Source of the DNA: Betaproteobacteria bacterium
GTDB lineage: Bacteria; Pseudomonadota; Gammaproteobacteria; Burkholderiales; SG8-39
Length of the DNA stretch: 64,000 nucleotides
Direction: 5' to 3'
Assembly (NCBI GenBank): GCA_016713125.1
Contig: JADJPT010000001.1
Location: forward strand, 372,001 to 436,000
Shown here one piece after another: positions 17,662 through 24,795 of this stretch; the first letter of the stretch is position 1; every line of letters begins with the position of its first letter. The position numbers were made by a program, and so were the translations under genes. A model generated the notes under the pieces. It ran no database searches. It saw only the letters and a list, made by a program, of their open reading frames with translations, and was not told where the DNA came from.

Positions 17662-18645
17662 ATGCCGACGCAAGCCAACCAGCCGCTGCCGGAGGGTTTC
17701 AAGCTCGACTACAGCATATTGCGCGTCCTTTCGTCCGGCGGGTTCTCGTTCGTCTATCTCGCCCACGACCAGAACGACATCCCGGTCGCCATCAAGGAGT
17801 ACCTGCCGTCCTCGCTCGCGCTGCGTACCGGCAGCGGACCCTCGCCGGCGGTGCCGGACGAGAACCTGCCGATCTTCCGCTACGGCATGAAATGCTTCTT
17901 CGAGGAGGGGCGCGCGCTGGCGCGGCTGTCGCACCCCAATGTGGTGCGTGTGCTGAATTTCTTCCGTGCCAACGACACCGTCTACATGGTGATGCGCTAC
18001 GAGCGCGGCCGCACGCTGCAGGAACACATACAGGCGCACCGCGGCAGCCTGCGCGAATCCTGGATACGCCAGACCTTCGCCAACCTGCTCAATGGCCTGC
18101 GCGAAGTGCATTCCAACAAGCTGCTGCACCTGGACATCAAGCCCGGCAACATCTACATACGCAACGACGGCACGGCGCTGCTGATCGACTTCGGCGCCGC
18201 GCGCCAGACCCTGACCGAGGAGGGCACGCGCCTGCCGCCCATGTACACGCCGGGCTTCGCCTCGCCCGAGCACTACGCGGCGCACCGCAACGACCTCGGG
18301 CCGTGGAGCGACATCTACTCGGTCGGCGCATCGCTGTACGCCTGCCTGGCCGCCGCCGCGCCGCAGCCCGCCGACCAGCGTCTGGCGCATGATCGCTTCC
18401 AGCCGGCGCGCAAGGCCTGGAGCGGCAAGTATTCCAACGAACTGCTGGACACCATAGACTGGTGCCTGCGCCTGGATCACCTGGAGCGGCCGCAGAGCGT
18501 GTTCGCGCTGCAGAAGGCGCTGCTGGGCGAGAAAAAGCCGGGCCACACAGGCGAGGGGCCGCTCGCCGACCGGCTGGGCGCCCGCCTGAAGGGCGCGTTC
18601 GCGCGCTTCTCGAAGCGCGACGGCGAGGAGGGCGGAAGCGCATGA
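17662..18645 (+). CDS. Eukaryotic-like serine/threonine protein kinase
   Basis: Soluble 327-residue kinase with Hanks motifs in order: glycine loop LSSGGFSFVYLA (23-34), ATP lysine Lys45 in VAIKEY, catalytic loop HLDIKPGNI (156-164, with Leu in place of Arg in HRD, so not an RD-type kinase), DFGAA (176-180) and a PPMYTPGFASPEHY activation segment. No transmembrane or sensor domain is seen. It is translationally coupled (ATGA overlap) to a PP2C phosphatase, forming a kinase/phosphatase pair found at this position in many betaproteobacteria. Substrates are unknown. Confidence 0.9.
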   Translation: MPTQANQPLPEGFKLDYSILRVLSSGGFSFVYLAHDQNDIPVAIKEYLPSSLALRTGSGPSPAVPDENLPIFRYGMKCFFEEGRALARLSHPNVVRVLNFFRANDTVYMVMRYERGRTLQEHIQAHRGSLRESWIRQTFANLLNGLREVHSNKLLHLDIKPGNIYIRNDGTALLIDFGAARQTLTEEGTRLPPMYTPGFASPEHYAAHRNDLGPWSDIYSVGASLYACLAAAAPQPADQRLAHDRFQPARKAWSGKYSNELLDTIDWCLRLDHLERPQSVFALQKALLGEKKPGHTGEGPLADRLGARLKGAFARFSKRDGEEGGSA

Positions 18646-19565
18646 AGTTCTCGATCTTCCAGGACAGTCGAGTCGGCGCGCGCCCCTACAACCAGGACCG
18701 CATCGGCTATTGGTACACGCGCGACGCGCTGTTGATGCTGGTGGCCGACGGCATGGGCGGCCACCTGCTCGGGGAGGTCGCCGCGCAGATCGCGCTCGAC
18801 CAGCTGGCCGGCGACTTCCAGCGCGAAGCCCGGCCGCGCCTGGCCGATCCGGACGGATTTCTGTTCAACGGCGTGAGCCGCGTGCAGAACGCCATCCTGC
18901 GCTATGCGCGCGACAACAACCTGCCGGACACGCCGCGCACCACCCTGGTGGTCTGCGTGGTGCAGGACGGCCACGCCTGGTGGACGCACATCGGCGACTC
19001 GCGGCTGTACCTGGTGCGGCGCGGGCGCATCGTCGCGCGCACCAAGGACCACACCCGCGTGCAGCAACTGGTCGACCAGGGCCGCATCCGCGAGGAGGCG
19101 GTGAGTTCCCACCCGGAACGCAACCGCCTGCTGCAGGCGCTGGGCGGGGTGCAGGCGCCGAGCATCGAGCCCACCGCCAGCGCGCGGCTGGCCAGGGATG
19201 ACATCCTGCTGCTGTGTTCGGACGGATTCTGGGGGCCGCTCACGCAACGCCAGTTCCTCGGCAGTCTGCTGTCGCGCGACCTCATGCAGGCGGTGCCGGA
19301 GTTGATGACGCTGGCCGAATCGCGTGCCGGCCCCGAGTGCGATAATGTTTCCGTGGTGGCCATGAACTGGGGCGAAGACGAGGTTTCCAGCCCTGACACG
19401 CTGTCGCCCGCCACCGTGCCGTTCCACGACATGCCCACCGACGTGCAGGACTTCACCGCCACCGACCCGGAGTTCGGTCGCCAGCACATGTCCGACGAGG
19501 ACATCGAGCGGGCGATCGCAGAAATCCGGGATGCCCTGAAAAAACACCACCCGCCGAGAACATGA
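18642..19565 (+). CDS. PP2C-family serine/threonine protein phosphatase
   Basis: 307-residue metal-dependent phosphatase. The metal-binding motifs are intact: NQDR (17-20), VADGMGGH (34-41), HIGDSRLY, CSDGFWG and CDNVSVV. A C-terminal tail of about 60 acidic residues follows the catalytic domain. It starts inside the kinase stop codon and overlaps rph by 4 bases, so kinase, phosphatase and rph are probably one transcript. The expected role is reversal of phosphorylation by the upstream kinase. Confidence 0.92.
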   Translation: MKFSIFQDSRVGARPYNQDRIGYWYTRDALLMLVADGMGGHLLGEVAAQIALDQLAGDFQREARPRLADPDGFLFNGVSRVQNAILRYARDNNLPDTPRTTLVVCVVQDGHAWWTHIGDSRLYLVRRGRIVARTKDHTRVQQLVDQGRIREEAVSSHPERNRLLQALGGVQAPSIEPTASARLARDDILLLCSDGFWGPLTQRQFLGSLLSRDLMQAVPELMTLAESRAGPECDNVSVVAMNWGEDEVSSPDTLSPATVPFHDMPTDVQDFTATDPEFGRQHMSDEDIERAIAEIRDALKKHHPPRT

Positions 19566-20278
19566 GACCGAGCAAACGACACCCCGATCAGTTGCGCGCA
19601 GTGACCCTGGAGCGCGGCTACACCAAGCATGCCGAGGGTTCGGTGCTGGTCGCCTTCGGCGATACGCGCGTGCTGTGCACCGCCAGCGTCGAGGACAAGG
19701 TGCCCGGCTTCCTGAAGGGCAAGGGGCAGGGCTGGGTCACCGCCGAGTACGGCATGCTGCCGCGCGCCACCAATACGCGCGGTGATCGTGAGGCCGCACG
19801 CGGCAAGCAGTCCGGGCGCACGCAGGAGATCCAGCGCCTGATCGGCCGCTCGATGCGCGCCGTGGTCGACCTCGGGCGCCTGGGCGAACGCACCGTGCAG
19901 ATCGACTGCGACGTGCTGCAGGCCGACGGCGGCACGCGCACCGCGGCCATCACCGGGGCCTTCGTCGCCGTGCACGACGCGCTGAACTGGATGAAGGCGC
20001 GCGGCATGATCGCCGAGCTGCCGCTCAGGGATTTCGTCGCCGCCGTCTCGGTGGGTGTCTATCAGGGCACGCCGGTGCTCGATCTCGACTATGCCGAGGA
20101 CTCCAACTGCGACACCGACATGAACGTCGTGATGACCGGCGACGGGCGCTTCGTCGAGGTGCAGGGCACGGCCGAAGGCGAGGCTTTTACGCGATCCGAG
20201 ATGGACGCGTTGCTGGCGCTGGCCGCGCAAGGCATCGCTGAACTGGTGGCCGCGCAGAAGAAGGCGCTGGGACTCTGA
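19562..20278 (+). CDS. rph: Ribonuclease PH
   Basis: Phosphorolytic 3'-5' exoribonuclease that trims tRNA 3' ends. At 238 residues it has the usual length. RPSKRHPDQLR at the start, WVTAEYGMLPRATNTR, GRSMRAVVDL and the LDLDYAEDSNCDTDMNVVMT active-site stretch are all present. It overlaps the phosphatase stop by 4 bases. Confidence 0.97.
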   Translation: MRPSKRHPDQLRAVTLERGYTKHAEGSVLVAFGDTRVLCTASVEDKVPGFLKGKGQGWVTAEYGMLPRATNTRGDREAARGKQSGRTQEIQRLIGRSMRAVVDLGRLGERTVQIDCDVLQADGGTRTAAITGAFVAVHDALNWMKARGMIAELPLRDFVAAVSVGVYQGTPVLDLDYAEDSNCDTDMNVVMTGDGRFVEVQGTAEGEAFTRSEMDALLALAAQGIAELVAAQKKALGL

Positions 20279-20318
20279 CCGGCCGGATCCGCCGCGCCGC
20301 ATTTCCCGCACCGATCGC

Positions 20319-20990
20319 ATGAACGCGCGCCGCGCCGACTTCCGCAAGCTGGTGATCGCCTCCGGCAATCCGGGCAAGCTGGCCGAGTTGCGCGCCCTGC
20401 TCGCGCCCCTGTCGATCGAGGTGGTGACCCAGGGTGAGCTCGGCATCGCCGACGCCGAGGAGCCGCACCTCACTTTCCTCGAGAATGCGCTGGCCAAGGC
20501 GCGGCACGCCAGCCGCGCCAGCGGCCTGCCGGCGCTGGCCGACGACTCGGGCATCATCGCCGCGGCGCTGGCCGGGGAGCCCGGCGTGAACTCCGCCTAC
20601 TACGCAGGCGTCGAAGGCGACCGCGCCACGCGCGACGCGCGCAACAACGCCAGGCTGGTGCGTGAACTGTCCGGCTGCGCCGACCGGCGCGCACACTATG
20701 TCTGCGTCATGGTGCTGCTGCGCGCGCATGACGATCCGCAGCCGCTGGTGGCCGAAGGCGTGTGGCACGGCACGGTACTCGAGGCGCCGCGCGGCGGTAA
20801 CGGCTTCGGCTACGACGCGCATTTCCTCCTGCCGGAGCGCGGTCTGACGGCCGCCGAGCTCGCGCCGGCCGACAAGAACCGCATCAGCCATCGGGCGCTG
20901 GCGCTGGCGCGGCTGCTCGAGCGCCTGCGCGAGGCCGACCCGGAGCGCCTGCGCGAGGCCGGTGCCGCGCAGCCGCCCGCCGCGGACTGA
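20319..20990 (+). CDS. rdgB: XTP/dITP diphosphatase (RdgB/HAM1)
   Basis: Removes non-canonical purine nucleotides such as dITP and XTP from the pool. Family motifs are VIASGNPGKLAELR (near 11-24), TFLENALAKAR, ALADDSGI and the substrate loop GGNGFGYDAHF. At 223 residues it has an extra C-terminal Ala/Glu-rich tail. It lies between rph and hemW, a frequent order. Confidence 0.96.
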   Translation: MNARRADFRKLVIASGNPGKLAELRALLAPLSIEVVTQGELGIADAEEPHLTFLENALAKARHASRASGLPALADDSGIIAAALAGEPGVNSAYYAGVEGDRATRDARNNARLVRELSGCADRRAHYVCVMVLLRAHDDPQPLVAEGVWHGTVLEAPRGGNGFGYDAHFLLPERGLTAAELAPADKNRISHRALALARLLERLREADPERLREAGAAQPPAAD

Positions 20991-21003
20991 GCCGGGCGGC
21001 ACC

Positions 21004-22215
21004 GTGCCCGCCGAGATCCGCATCCCGCTGCATGCGCTGAAGCGCCCCTCCGCGCAGGCCGCGGACGGACTGCGCCTGGCGGCGCTGCCGCCGCTCTCGC
21101 TGTACGTGCACCTGCCCTGGTGCGTGCGCAAATGCCCATACTGCGATTTCAATTCGCACGAGAGCAGCGCCGAGCTGCCGGAGGAGGCGTACTGCGCGGC
21201 GCTGATCGCCGATCTCGAGCAGGCCCTGCCCTCGATCTGGGGCCGGCGCGTGCAGACGGTGTTCTTCGGCGGCGGCACGCCCAGCCTGTTCTCGGCATCC
21301 TCCATAGACCGCCTGCTGGCCGCATTTCGCGCCCGGCTGAACCTGGCGGCCGACGCGGAGATCACCCTGGAGGCCAATCCCGGCACGTTCGAGGCGCAGA
21401 AATTCCGCGACTTTCGCGCCGCAGGCGTGAACCGCCTGTCGATCGGCGTGCAGAGCCTGAACGATGCGCACCTCCTGGCGCTGGGGCGCATCCATGACGC
21501 CGACGAGGCGCGACGCGCGATAGACATCGCGCAGACGAACTTCGACAACGTCAACCTCGACCTGATGTACGCGCTGCCTGGCCAGAGCGCCGAACAGGCG
21601 CGCAACGACCTGCGCGAGGCCATCGCCTTCGGCACCAGCCACCTCTCGGCCTACCAGCTCACCGTGGAGCCCAACACGGTGTTCTACAGTCGCCCGCCGG
21701 AACTGCCGGAGCACGACGCCGCCGCGGCCATGCAGGAGGCCGCCGAGGAGATGCTCGCCGCCGCCGGCTACGAGCACTACGAGACCTCGGCCTTCGCGCG
21801 GCCCGGCCGGCGCTGCCGGCACAACCTGAACTACTGGCAGTTCGGCGACTACCTGGGCCTGGGCGCGGGCGCGCACGGCAAGCTGAGCTTTCCCGACCGC
21901 ATCGAGCGCCACGCGCGCGCCAGGCAGCCGCGCGAGTACATGGCGCTGGCGCGCGAGGGTCGTTCCATCGTCGAGCAGCGCACGCTCACGCGCGAGGACC
22001 TGCCTTTCGAGTTCATGCTCAACGCGCTGCGCCTGAACGGCGGGGTTCCACTGGCGCTGTTCGGTGAACGCACCGGATTGGACGCTGCGGTGCTCGAGCC
22101 GGCGCTGGCGCGCGCCGCGGCGCAGGGACTGCTCGAGCACGACTGGCAGAACCTGCGCCCCACCTTGCGCGGGCAACGCTTCCTGAACGAGCTGGTGCAG
22201 CTGTTCCTGCCCTGA
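21004..22215 (+). CDS. hemW: Radical SAM heme chaperone HemW
   Basis: Radical SAM protein related to HemN that binds heme and inserts it into respiratory enzymes; it is not a coproporphyrinogen oxidase. The 4Fe-4S motif is CVRKCPYC in YVHLPWCVRKCPYCDFNSH, without the extra Cys of HemN. FFGGGTPS and LEANPGTFE (SAM binding) and the C-terminal HemN domain follow. I use GTG 21004, 13 bases after the rdgB stop; another in-frame GTG at 20962 lies inside rdgB. It converges with trmB. Confidence 0.92.
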   Translation: MPAEIRIPLHALKRPSAQAADGLRLAALPPLSLYVHLPWCVRKCPYCDFNSHESSAELPEEAYCAALIADLEQALPSIWGRRVQTVFFGGGTPSLFSASSIDRLLAAFRARLNLAADAEITLEANPGTFEAQKFRDFRAAGVNRLSIGVQSLNDAHLLALGRIHDADEARRAIDIAQTNFDNVNLDLMYALPGQSAEQARNDLREAIAFGTSHLSAYQLTVEPNTVFYSRPPELPEHDAAAAMQEAAEEMLAAAGYEHYETSAFARPGRRCRHNLNYWQFGDYLGLGAGAHGKLSFPDRIERHARARQPREYMALAREGRSIVEQRTLTREDLPFEFMLNALRLNGGVPLALFGERTGLDAAVLEPALARAAAQGLLEHDWQNLRPTLRGQRFLNELVQLFLP

Positions 22216-22271
22216 AAGTCAAAGTTTTGAACAGAGAAACCCAGCATCCATGCGGGTTACAAGGCAGTTCC

Positions 22272-22289
22272 TGTATCGACAAAGATACA
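22272..22289. repeat. TGTATC-N6-GATACA palindrome, copy 1
   Basis: Perfect 6+6 inverted repeat TGTATC GACAAA GATACA in the 115-base gap between the convergent hemW and trmB genes. A second copy (47207-47224) differs only in the 5' half of the spacer and also lies between convergent genes, with the flank ..GCCG/CCCG conserved just after it. There is no T run, so it is not an ordinary terminator. It may be a short dispersed repeat or a protein-binding site. Confidence 0.5.
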
Positions 22290-22330
22290 TTCCCGTCCCG
22301 GCACGCCGGGCCTTGCGCGAGGCCCGGGCC

Positions 22331-22996
22331 TCAGGCGCGGCGCAGGAACAGCAGGTCGTGGACGGCGTGGCCCAGCTTCAGCCCGCGCTGCTCGAACTTG
22401 GTCAGCGGCCGCCAGGCCGGGCGCGGCGCGTAGCCGTCCGCGCTTCCGGAGGCATTGTCCAGCGCGGGTTCGGCGCGCAGCACCTCGAGCATGTGCTCGG
22501 CGTAGGGCGGCCAGTCGGTGGCCAGGTGCAGGTAGCCGCCGGGCGCGAGGCGGCTCGCCGCCAGGGCGACGAAGGCGGTCTGCACCAGGCGGCGCTTGTG
22601 GTGGCGCTTCTTGGGCCAGGGATCGGCGAAATAGATGTGCATGCCGGCCAGCGAGCCCGGCGCGATCATGTGCTCCAGCACTTCCACCGCGTCGTGGCGG
22701 ACGACGCGCAGGTTGGCCAGCTTGCCTTCGGCGATGCGCTTGAGCAGGGCGCCCACGCCGGGCAGGTGCACTTCCACCGCCAGGAAATCGGTGCCCGGCT
22801 GCGCCGCGGCGATCGCCGCCGTCGTCTCGCCCATGCCCGAGCCGATCTCCAGCACCAGCGGGGCGTGGCGGCCGTAGACCGCGGCCGGGTCCAGGGGCTG
22901 CGCCACGTACGGCAGGCCGTAGACCGGGTACAGGGTGTCGACCGCGCGATGCTGCGCCTCGGACATGCGCCCCTGGCGCAGCACATAGCTGCGCAC
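22331..22996 (-). CDS. trmB: tRNA (guanine-N7-)-methyltransferase TrmB
   Basis: Makes m7G46 in tRNA. SAM-binding LEIGSGMGETT near residue 50, IYFADPWPKKRHHKRRLV, and the C-terminal TKFEQRG motif are the TrmB signature. The GTG at 22996 begins at RSYVLRQGRM. Conserved residues (RPRPV) continue upstream in frame with no standard start codon before thiG, so the true start may be upstream or lost to an error. It is 80 bases after thiG on the minus strand. Confidence 0.93.
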   Translation of the reverse strand: MRSYVLRQGRMSEAQHRAVDTLYPVYGLPYVAQPLDPAAVYGRHAPLVLEIGSGMGETTAAIAAAQPGTDFLAVEVHLPGVGALLKRIAEGKLANLRVVRHDAVEVLEHMIAPGSLAGMHIYFADPWPKKRHHKRRLVQTAFVALAASRLAPGGYLHLATDWPPYAEHMLEVLRAEPALDNASGSADGYAPRPAWRPLTKFEQRGLKLGHAVHDLLFLRRA

Positions 22997-23076
22997 CGGG
23001 CGCGGACGTTCGGGCGTGTCCAGGGGGCTTCGGGGCAGCGGGGGCCGGGCGCCGGAAGCCGGAACGCTTCGCGTGC

Positions 23077-23877
23077 TCAGGCGGCGCCGGGCTGGCCGGT
23101 GATCAGGCCGGCGGCAGGCGAAGAGGGGGCGGCCGAATAGAGCTTCTTCGGCATGCGGCCGGCGAGAAAAGCCTCGCGACCCGCTTCCACGCCCTTCTTC
23201 ATGGCCTGGGCCATCAGTACCGGATTCTTCGCGCCGGCGATCGCGGTGTTCATCAGCACGCCGTCGCAGCCCAGTTCCATGGCGATGGCGGCGTCGGAAG
23301 CGGTGCCCACGCCGGCGTCCACCAGCACCGGCACCTGCACGCGCTCTATCACCAGCTGCAGGTTCCAGGGGTTGAGGATGCCCATGCCCGAACCGATCAG
23401 CGAGGCGAGCGGCATCACCGCCACGCAGCCGATGTCTTCGAGCATCCTGGCCTGGATCGGATCGTCCGAGCAGTAGACCATGACCTGGAAGCCTTCCTTC
23501 ACCAGCGTGCGTGCCGCGGCAAGGGTTTCGGGCATGTTCGGGTACAGCGACTGCGGGTCGCCCAGCACCTCGAGCTTGACCAGCGCGTGGCCGTCCAGCA
23601 GCTCGCGCGCCAGGCGCAGCGTGCGCACCGCGTCCTCGGCCGTGTAGCAGCCGGCGGTGTTGGGCAGATAGGTGAACTGCGAGGGCGGCACGGCGTCGAG
23701 CAGCGAGGGCTCGCCGGCATTCTGGCCGATGTTGGTGCGGCGGATCGCCACCGCCACGATCTGGCAGCCCGAGGCGTCCAGTGCGGCGCGCGTTTCGGCG
23801 AAGTCGCGGTACTTGCCGGTGCCCACCAGCAGGCGCGAGCTGTAGTTCTTCCCGGCGATGACGAGTTGGTCTTGCAT
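23077..23877 (-). CDS. thiG: Thiazole synthase ThiG
   Basis: Forms the thiazole phosphate ring of thiamine from deoxyxylulose phosphate, dehydroglycine and ThiS thiocarboxylate. It is a TIM-barrel protein of 266 residues. The catalytic-lysine segment LVKLEVLGD, VYCSDDPIQARMLEDIGC, ASLIGSGMGILNP and the phosphate-binding VDAGVGTASDAA are present. The start at ATG 23877 follows the thiS stop by 4 bases. A longer upstream frame exists but overlaps thiS. Confidence 0.96.
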   Translation of the reverse strand: MQDQLVIAGKNYSSRLLVGTGKYRDFAETRAALDASGCQIVAVAIRRTNIGQNAGEPSLLDAVPPSQFTYLPNTAGCYTAEDAVRTLRLARELLDGHALVKLEVLGDPQSLYPNMPETLAAARTLVKEGFQVMVYCSDDPIQARMLEDIGCVAVMPLASLIGSGMGILNPWNLQLVIERVQVPVLVDAGVGTASDAAIAMELGCDGVLMNTAIAGAKNPVLMAQAMKKGVEAGREAFLAGRMPKKLYSAAPSSPAAGLITGQPGAA

Positions 23878-23881
23878 GCGT

Positions 23882-24085
23882 TCAGCCTCCGCCGACGGCG
23901 ATGACGATTTCGAGCCGGTCGCCGTCGGCCAACAACGTCGCGGGGTGCGCGCTCTTCGGCACGATCTCACCGTTGCGCTCGACGGCGATCTTGCGGCCGG
24001 CGAGGCTGAGGCGCGAGACCAGCTCGCTCACGGGGAGCGGCTGCTCGAAGCTATGCGGATTGCCATTGACGACGATCTGGATCAT
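23882..24085 (-). CDS. thiS: Sulfur carrier protein ThiS
   Basis: Ubiquitin-like 67-residue sulfur donor for thiazole synthesis. It begins IQIVVNGNPHSF and ends in the Gly-Gly tail needed for adenylation and thiocarboxylate formation (AVGGG). ATG 24085 is chosen because the fold begins there. It is the first gene of a thiS-thiG(-trmB) run. The 155-base divergent gap to 24240 contains TAGAAT-like elements on both strands; no riboswitch (THI box) is seen. Confidence 0.93.
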   Translation of the reverse strand: MIQIVVNGNPHSFEQPLPVSELVSRLSLAGRKIAVERNGEIVPKSAHPATLLADGDRLEIVIAVGGG

Positions 24086-24229
24086 TCGGGACCTGCGGGG
24101 TCTGCGCGAACCTCGCACAGTGGGAATAATTCTACACCGGGCAGACCCGGCCCACACGCGCGCAGGCGCCGCGGGGTGCAGCGCCCGACGGTCTCGCAGC
24201 AGGGCTGTTGCCGCGGCGCGTGCGTCCCT

Positions 24230-24235
24230 TAGAAT
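24230..24235 (+). promoter_or_regulatory. Possible -10 element directly before the coiled-coil gene
   Basis: TAGAAT ends 5 bases before ATG 24241 with no Shine-Dalgarno between. This fits a leaderless or near-leaderless transcript. Confidence 0.35.
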
Positions 24236-24240
24236 GAGGC

Positions 24241-24795
24241 ATGGGTAGAAAGCTGCCGGCAGCCGGGGCGCACGTCATGGATCGTGCGGAGCGCATCGAA
24301 GGCGACGCGAACGCCGGGAATTCGCACGCCAGGCAGGGCGCGGACGCAGAGCTGGTTGCGGCGCAGAACGACGTGCGCGACATGCAGCGTGCGGTGATCG
24401 CGCTGCGCAGCGAACTCGAGCTGGTGCAGGCCGGCCGCGACGCCGCCGTGCAGGTCGCCGTGGCCGAAGCGAACCAGGAAGTCGCGCAGCTCAAGGCGGC
24501 GGTCGCCGAGTTGCGCAACGAGCTGGAGCGATCCCACGCCTTGCGCGAGCAGGAGGTGCAACAGGCATCGGCCGTCAGCCAGGACGAGATCGCGCAGCTG
24601 AAGGCGACCGCCTCCGCCCTGCGCGAGCAACTCGAGCTGTCGGGGTTCATGCGCGAGCGCGACCTGCAGACCGCGCAGGAGGGCGCGCAGGACGAGATCG
24701 CGCAACTGCACAGGACCATATCCGCCATGCGCGACGAGATGGAGCAGCTCAGACAATCACAATCACGATCCGCAACCCAGGGCGAGCGCCGATGA
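24241..24795 (+). CDS. Coiled-coil protein with 36-residue tandem repeats
   Basis: 184-residue hydrophilic protein without signal or membrane segment. Residues 44-171 consist of three full 36-residue units and one partial unit, each opening with a variant of EIAQLKA..AALREQLE, which should form a long parallel coiled coil. I recognise no family. Its stop overlaps the cyclase start (ATGA at 24792), so the two are translationally coupled and probably work together, perhaps as a scaffold or dimerisation partner for the cyclase. A second possible start is ATG 24277. Confidence 0.78.
   Translation: MGRKLPAAGAHVMDRAERIEGDANAGNSHARQGADAELVAAQNDVRDMQRAVIALRSELELVQAGRDAAVQVAVAEANQEVAQLKAAVAELRNELERSHALREQEVQQASAVSQDEIAQLKATASALREQLELSGFMRERDLQTAQEGAQDEIAQLHRTISAMRDEMEQLRQSQSRSATQGERR
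24370..24753 (+). repeat. 108-bp coding tandem repeat (3.5 units)
   Basis: Units at 24370-24477, 24478-24585, 24586-24693 and a partial at 24694-24753 encode 36-residue repeats. Units 2 and 3 are closest (EVAQLKAAVAELRNELE versus EIAQLKATASALREQLE). Unit 1 is more diverged. This indicates internal duplication within the coiled-coil gene. Confidence 0.8.

Noticed and set aside
22300..22330. GC-rich hairpin CGGGCC-N8-GGCCCG after hemW as a terminator
   Set aside because: No T run follows on either strand and it abuts the trmB stop codon; too weak to call.
24086..24240. Possible thiamine riboswitch upstream of thiS
   Set aside because: No THI-box consensus (CTGAGA / ACCTGATCTGG-like core) is visible on the minus strand.
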